Shown in pieces: positions 38,754 to 41,809 of a stretch of DNA of 41,809 nt (position 1 is the first letter of the stretch; every line of letters starts with the position of its first letter). Both the position numbers and the translations under genes were made by a program. Source of the stretch: a virus. Location: positions 1 through 41,809 of IMG/VR virus record IMGVR_UViG_3300035704_000013; one strand, given 5' to 3'. The notes beneath the pieces were generated by a model, which had not been told where the DNA came from, did not search any database, and saw only the letters and a program-made list of their open reading frames with translations.

Positions 38754-38804
38754 GCGGGCCGATAGTGCGTCCTTCGAGGCCCGCGCTTACCCCAGCCGCG
38801 GGCC
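38754..38804 (+). promoter_or_regulatory. Mutually exclusive hairpins (attenuator-like)
   Basis: Segment A GCGGGCC (38754-38760) can pair with B GGCCCGC (38778-38784), while B GGCCCGCG (38778-38785) can pair with C CGCGGGCC (38797-38804). The two folds exclude each other. C is followed by a weak U-rich stretch. It begins 5 nt after the stop of the zinc-ribbon gene. Confidence 0.4.
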
Positions 38805-38933
38805 TTGGTTTCTTGGTTCTGCCCCGACCCGCGAACTCCCCCTTACAAAATGCGTGATTCCGGCCAAAACACCTGATACTCTCATCGCAGGTTGATCTGG
38901 ATGCCGATTTGGCAGACTGGAAAAATCTCCCAA

Positions 38934-38964
38934 CCCGCCGGCGCCACCGGCGGGCCTATTTTTT
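38934..38964 (+). terminator. Intrinsic terminator upstream of the integrase
   Basis: Perfect 8-bp stem CCCGCCGG/CCGGCGGG (38934-38941 with 38947-38954), then CCTATTTTTT. It separates the zinc-ribbon unit from the integrase unit. 38749-39108 holds no gene, only this terminator, the hairpins at 38754 and the integrase promoter. Confidence 0.9.
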
Positions 38965-39029
38965 GGTATAAAGGCACGCCCCGCTTTTAGGCCCGCAGAC
39001 GGGCTCCTGCCGTGACCTGGGGAACGAAG

Positions 39030-39073
39030 TGACAATCTGTTGCATTGACAACGGTGCATTCAGCCGCTGAAAT
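39030..39073 (+). promoter_or_regulatory. Integrase promoter with two TGACAA half-sites
   Basis: -35 TTGACA (39045-39050), 17-bp spacer, -10 TGAAAT (39068-39073). TGACAA occurs at 39030-39035 and 39046-39051, in direct orientation 16 bp apart, and is the half-site of the dyad at 38425. This suggests shared control. Confidence 0.65.
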
Positions 39074-39108
39074 GCTTGCCCCGCTTTTCTGGGAGACGGG
39101 CGGGAACT

Positions 39109-40236
39109 ATGGTTCCAGATCAACCACAAGGGCCACCGGTCCAACTGCAACACTCACTCGGGCACATCGATTGCCCGGCCTGCAACGCCGCGCGCGATCG
39201 CATCCTTGCGCCCACCGCGTTCGCCAAGTTGAAATTCAAACAAGCCGCGCCCACCTGGTTGGCCGAACACGGGCGCGAGATCTCCGCGAAGACTTATCGC
39301 GATTACGAGTACTACCTGCGCGGCCTGACCCGGTGGTTCGGCGAGCTCACGCTCGATGGCATCCATATCGGGCACATCGAGAGCTATCAGGAGTGGCGCC
39401 AGCATCCGCACCCGGAATTCAAACTCAAGGGCGCGAAGGCCTCGTGCATTAATCACGAGATCAGCACGCTCGCCCAGGTGCTGGCACGCTCGGGACTCTG
39501 GGCCGAACTGAAGAAGCTCTACAAGCCTTTGACACTGGCGAAGGCGCGCGTGGGCAAGGCCCTCGAGATGAACGAGGAGGAGCGGCTATGGAAGGTGGCC
39601 GAGATGTCGCCGCGGTGGAAGGTGGCCTACTGGGCTTCCCTGCTCTCGGCGAAGACGACGACGGACGCGAGCGAGATCCGCCACCTGCACGTCAACGAGG
39701 TGGACCTGCTGCGCAACACGATCTCGATCCGCGAGGGCACGAAGAACAACTTCCGCATGCGCGAAGTGCCGCTGAATGCCAAAGCGCGCTGGGCAATGAT
39801 GCAGATCGTGGAGCGATACTATCGCGAATGCCGCCGGCACAAAGTGGAACCCAGCGATGAGCACTACCTGCTGTTCGCGCGCGCCAAAGCCGGTTCGGGA
39901 CGCAGGAAGGGACCGCCGCAGTTCGACAAGCCGATGAGTTCATGGCGCACCGCCTGGCGCTCGATCCGCAAGAAGGCCGGCCTGCCGAAGTTCCGCTTCA
40001 AGGACCTGCGCCACCACGCGATCACCACCATGCTGGAGAACCCGGAGATCAGCGAGGAGACGGTGAAGAAAGTCGCCGGGCAGGTGTCGCAGAAGATCCT
40101 CGATACGTACTCACACATCCGCATCGAGGCGAAGCGTGAAGCCGTGGCCACACTCGAAAAGAAGCGGCGGAAACCTGTGGAGACGGATGAGCAAAACGGC
40201 GGCGAAACTCCAACTTCGGTGAAGTGGAAGCAATAG
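39109..40236 (+). CDS. int: Phage integrase (tyrosine recombinase) with an altered Arg-I motif
   Basis: 375 aa from ATG 39109, about 29 nt after the predicted transcription start; a TTG at 39076 would precede that start. N-terminal CPACNAARDRIL and the helical arm/core-binding part (LAEHGREISAKTYRDYEYYLRGLTRWFGELTL) lead to the catalytic domain. Motifs: KTTTDASEIRHLHVNEVDL where the usual GxRxxE has Asp at the Arg-I position; KNNFRMREVPL (beta-strand Lys); FKDLRHHAITTMLENP (Arg II); AGQVSQKILDTYSHI, where GH is GQ; and Tyr in DTYSHI as nucleophile. It is next to attR, so it is the likely integrase for tRNA-Arg. From memory, related acidobacterial recombinases also lack the usual Arg-I context. 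Confidence 0.9.
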   Translation: MVPDQPQGPPVQLQHSLGHIDCPACNAARDRILAPTAFAKLKFKQAAPTWLAEHGREISAKTYRDYEYYLRGLTRWFGELTLDGIHIGHIESYQEWRQHPHPEFKLKGAKASCINHEISTLAQVLARSGLWAELKKLYKPLTLAKARVGKALEMNEEERLWKVAEMSPRWKVAYWASLLSAKTTTDASEIRHLHVNEVDLLRNTISIREGTKNNFRMREVPLNAKARWAMMQIVERYYRECRRHKVEPSDEHYLLFARAKAGSGRRKGPPQFDKPMSSWRTAWRSIRKKAGLPKFRFKDLRHHAITTMLENPEISEETVKKVAGQVSQKILDTYSHIRIEAKREAVATLEKKRRKPVETDEQNGGETPTSVKWKQ

Positions 40237-40302
40237 GTAGTGGCAACGTTGGAGCGAGTGCCACATTTTGTCATTGACGTTGTGTGTTATGAGGGGGGTA
40301 TA

Positions 40303-40500
40303 GTGGCGACGGTGATGATGACGATTCAACTACCGGTGCTCACTTGTAACAGGTGCCAGTACTCCTGGAACCCGAGAACCAACTCGCTTCCGAAGAAGTG
40401 CCCTGGCTGCAAGTCACCGTACTGGAACCGTCCTCGCAAATTGAAGACCGCCGGCGCGCCCATGCGTCGTGCAGCGAGGAAAGTTCATCTGCCGGCGTAG
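40303..40500 (+). CDS. Small zinc-ribbon protein next to attR
   Basis: 65 aa from GTG 40303, preceded by GAGGGGGG; ATG 40315 or 40318 are later options. LTCNRCQYSWNPRTNSLPKKCPGCKSPYWNRPRK is a classic CxxC...CxxC zinc ribbon with the SPYW-xxPR ending found in many small bacterial proteins linked to mobile elements. Just upstream, TTTGTCA (40267-40273) abuts a TTGACG -35-like box. It is the last gene inside the prophage. Confidence 0.7.
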   Translation: MATVMMTIQLPVLTCNRCQYSWNPRTNSLPKKCPGCKSPYWNRPRKLKTAGAPMRRAARKVHLPA

Positions 40501-40506
40501 TGAAGC

Positions 40507-40552
40507 TGGCAGGCGCGGCAGGATTCGAACCTGCGACCCTCTGCTTAGAAGG
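40507..40552 (-). repeat. attR core within tRNA-Arg
   Basis: Identical over 46 bp to 374-419; differs at the bases on both sides. It covers the tRNA from the anticodon arm to the encoded CCA. Confidence 0.95.
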
Positions 40553-40584
40553 CAGATGCTCTAGTCCAACTGAGCTACGCGCCC
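40507..40584 (-). tRNA. tRNA-Arg(UCU)
   Basis: 78 nt on the minus strand. Acceptor GGGCGCG/CGCGCCT, D arm GCTC/GAGC, anticodon loop CTTCTAA with TCT, T arm GCAGG-TTCGAAT-CCTGC and encoded CCA. A -10-like TACAAT lies upstream at 40601-40596. The 3' 46 bases belong to the att core and came from the phage, which restores a complete gene after integration. Confidence 0.97.
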
Positions 40585-40802
40585 GTGCTACTCCCATTGT
40601 AAGGCAGGTCGACGTAAGCAGTGGCGCGGCCCAGGTGGACAGATGGCCAGGCGTGCCCAGGTTGAAGGCGCCCTCCGAGGTGCGATTTTCCAGCCGCAAT
40701 CGGCGGTTGCGGGCCTCTTCCCCTTGCCAAACTCCTTGAAATCTGCGAAGTTAACGAGGTTCACCCCAAAAATTGGGCTTCATCATATCTCCGGGAGCGA
40801 TC

Positions 40803-41153
40803 ATGACGAAGGCGGATCTGATTGACGAGGTATCCCGCATCGCGGAGCTGACGCGCAAGGACAGCGAAGTGATCGTGGAGAGCATATTCGACAGCGTGGT
40901 GCGCTCGTTGCGCACCGGAGACAAGATTGAGATCCGCGGCTTCGGCAGCTTTCGCACGCGGCAACGCAAACCGCGTGTCGGGCGCAACCCCAAGACCGGC
41001 GATCGCGTGGAAGTGCCGGCCAAAAAGATTCCGTACTTCAAGCCGAGCAAGGAACTGAAGGACATCGTCAACACCGAACATGGGGTTGGTCAGGCGCCCG
41101 CGCCGCCGCAGACGCATCCCGAAGCCGCCGCAGCGGAACCACAGACGGAATAA
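40803..41153 (+). CDS. HU-family nucleoid protein
   Basis: 116 aa from ATG 40803 with GGGAG 5 nt upstream; a GTG- or ATG-like start further up (40773) is less likely. MTKADLIDEVSRIAEL, KIEIRGFGSFRTRQRKPRVGRNPKTGDRVEVPAKKIPYFKPSKELKD is the full HU/IHF fold with the DNA-binding beta arm (RxxRxGRNPxTG). It bends and compacts DNA as a dimer. A Pro/Ala/Gln tail of about 25 residues (QAPAPPQTHPEAAAAEPQ) extends past the usual 90 aa. Host gene; a 13-bp dyad CCCAA-AAA-TTGGG lies at 40765-40777 in its leader. Confidence 0.95.
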   Translation: MTKADLIDEVSRIAELTRKDSEVIVESIFDSVVRSLRTGDKIEIRGFGSFRTRQRKPRVGRNPKTGDRVEVPAKKIPYFKPSKELKDIVNTEHGVGQAPAPPQTHPEAAAAEPQTE

Positions 41154-41189
41154 ATCCATTTTCGATCGTCGGTTTTTGATTGTCGATTG

Positions 41190-41215
41190 AAAGGCCCGGG
41201 CCAACTGGGCTTTTT
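41190..41215 (+). terminator. Intrinsic terminator after the HU gene
   Basis: 8-bp stem AAAGGCCC/GGGCTTTT (41190-41197 with 41207-41214, one G-U) and a short T-run. The rest of the gap, 41216-41510, shows nothing I can support. Confidence 0.75.
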
Positions 41216-41510
41216 CCGACTTCAAGATGCTCTGGACGACGATCTCCAGGTGCGATGTGGTGAGGGCTACCGCATCCTCATGCGCGGGCTCTGCTGACCT
41301 CAATTGGACCGCGAGTTGCTTCCCATCCATAGCTGATCGTGTGGTTCGCGACCCGGGCTCTCGCCGGTTCAGCTCGGTCACGAAATCACCATTCACCAGA
41401 TCACTACCTCTTTCCTGATTTCGCTTGCCGCTGCTGCTTGCCGTACAACTTGATGCGATTCCGCCTGTTCCAACGTCTGTTACCCCAAAACAATCGAGGA
41501 GAGAGAGATT

Positions 41511-41809
41511 ATGGAACTGGCATCGCTACGGGAATTATTCGTCGAACAGTTGCAGGACCTTTATTCCGCTGAGAACCAGATCCTGAAGGCGCTGCCCAAG
41601 ATGATCAAGGCGGCGAATTCAGAGCAGCTGAAAGCTGGCTTCCAGGAGCATCTGCGGCAGACTGAGGAGCAGGTGAACCGACTGGATCAGATCTTCGACG
41701 GGCTCGACGAGGATGCGGAAGGCAAGAAGTGCAAGGGCATGGAAGGTCTGTTGAAAGAGGGCGAGGAGCTGATGAAGGAAGACGCCGCGCCCGAGGTGCT
41801 GGACGCGGG
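41511..41809 (+). CDS. DUF892 ferritin-like protein (YciE/YciF family), partial
   Basis: ATG 41511 with GAGGAGAGAGAG upstream; the window ends after 99 codons. MELASLRELFVEQLQDLYSAENQILKALPKMIKAAN, LKAGFQEHLRQTEEQVNRLDQIFDGL and KCKGMEGLLKEGEELM match the DUF892 ferritin-like four-helix family; the ExxL...EHLxQTxxQ residues are the usual metal-site region. These are stress-related proteins of uncertain activity. Host gene, outside the prophage. Confidence 0.92.
   Translation, partial: MELASLRELFVEQLQDLYSAENQILKALPKMIKAANSEQLKAGFQEHLRQTEEQVNRLDQIFDGLDEDAEGKKCKGMEGLLKEGEELMKEDAAPEVLDA

Larger units (their letters stand above)
374..40552. mobile_element. Complete prophage integrated in tRNA-Arg(UCU)
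   Basis: The two 46-bp att copies enclose about 40.1 kb that hold an integrase next to attR, replication genes, terminase, portal, scaffold, capsid, adaptor, internal virion proteins, endolysin and holin. Nearly all genes are on the plus strand with 1-4 nt overlaps. No tape measure, tail tube or sheath gene is seen, while a large portal, a separate scaffold and three Ala/Gln-rich internal proteins are, which points to a short-tailed virion of P22 style. Every core virion gene appears open, so the prophage may still be inducible. The intact tRNA at the right end gets its 3' half from the phage. Confidence 0.97.

Overview
The window is almost entirely one integrated temperate phage of about 40.1 kb, flanked by short stretches of bacterial chromosome. 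A 46-bp exact direct repeat (374-419 and 40507-40552) marks its ends. The right copy is the 3' part of an intact tRNA-Arg(UCU) gene on the minus strand, and the left copy is the displaced tRNA 3' end. The host is probably an acidobacterium. That is an inference from the Oar/TonB-receptor-like C-terminus at the left edge, the HU and DUF892 genes at the right edge, the high G+C, and the style of the integrase. Nothing here proves the taxon.

Layout. 1-373: host receptor tail and its terminator. 374-7408: attL, a 39-bp palindrome, then a tightly overlapping early operon of small unknown proteins (several with Cys clusters), a candidate frameshift site, a chain of micro-ORFs, a HerA/DUF87-type ATPase, and a DUF6745-like protein that carries 57 copies of a 9-bp unit. 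A strong terminator closes this block. 7449-9890: replication block, with a replication-initiator-like gene that contains three GGGAAC/GTTCCC palindromes next to an AT-richer direct repeat (candidate origin), plus a Fis-type HTH protein. 9850-11254: counter-defence block with a Tad2 (DUF2829) domain fused to another phage domain, an unknown protein, an HTH protein and an Acb2/Tad1-hairpin protein. 11238-12856: a minus-strand small gene, an unknown gene and a second short tyrosine recombinase. 12958-14989: terminase. 14986-21655: small genes, a fibre-like protein with a Sec signal peptide, GH19 endolysin and holin. 21664-38259: portal, scaffold, capsid, adaptor, tail hub and three Ala/Gln-rich internal virion proteins. 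No tape measure or tail tube is seen, so this is a short-tailed (podovirus-like, P22-style) virion. 38262-40500: a lysogeny-type end with a promoter whose operator palindrome sits over a nearly leaderless zinc-ribbon gene, the integrase, and another zinc-ribbon gene. 40507-41809: tRNA-Arg, HU and a ferritin-like DUF892 gene.

How it fits together. Early and replication genes run rightward from attL, and late genes follow on the same strand. At least five intrinsic terminators sit between late transcription segments, including on each side of the capsid gene, which suggests read-through or antitermination sets the dosage of structural proteins. Tad2- and Acb2-type sponges would absorb the cyclic-nucleotide and cADPR-type signals of Thoeris and CBASS immunity. 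No standard CI-type repressor was recognised; the regulator candidates are the gene at 38458 and the small minus-strand genes.

The most unusual points are the paired signal-sponge genes with an unknown gene between them, a perfect Shine-Dalgarno directly before a run of ten C where the reading frame changes, the two-bit 9-bp repeat, the exported fibre-like protein, a possible origin inside the initiator gene, and two tyrosine recombinases that each lack a different canonical catalytic arginine.
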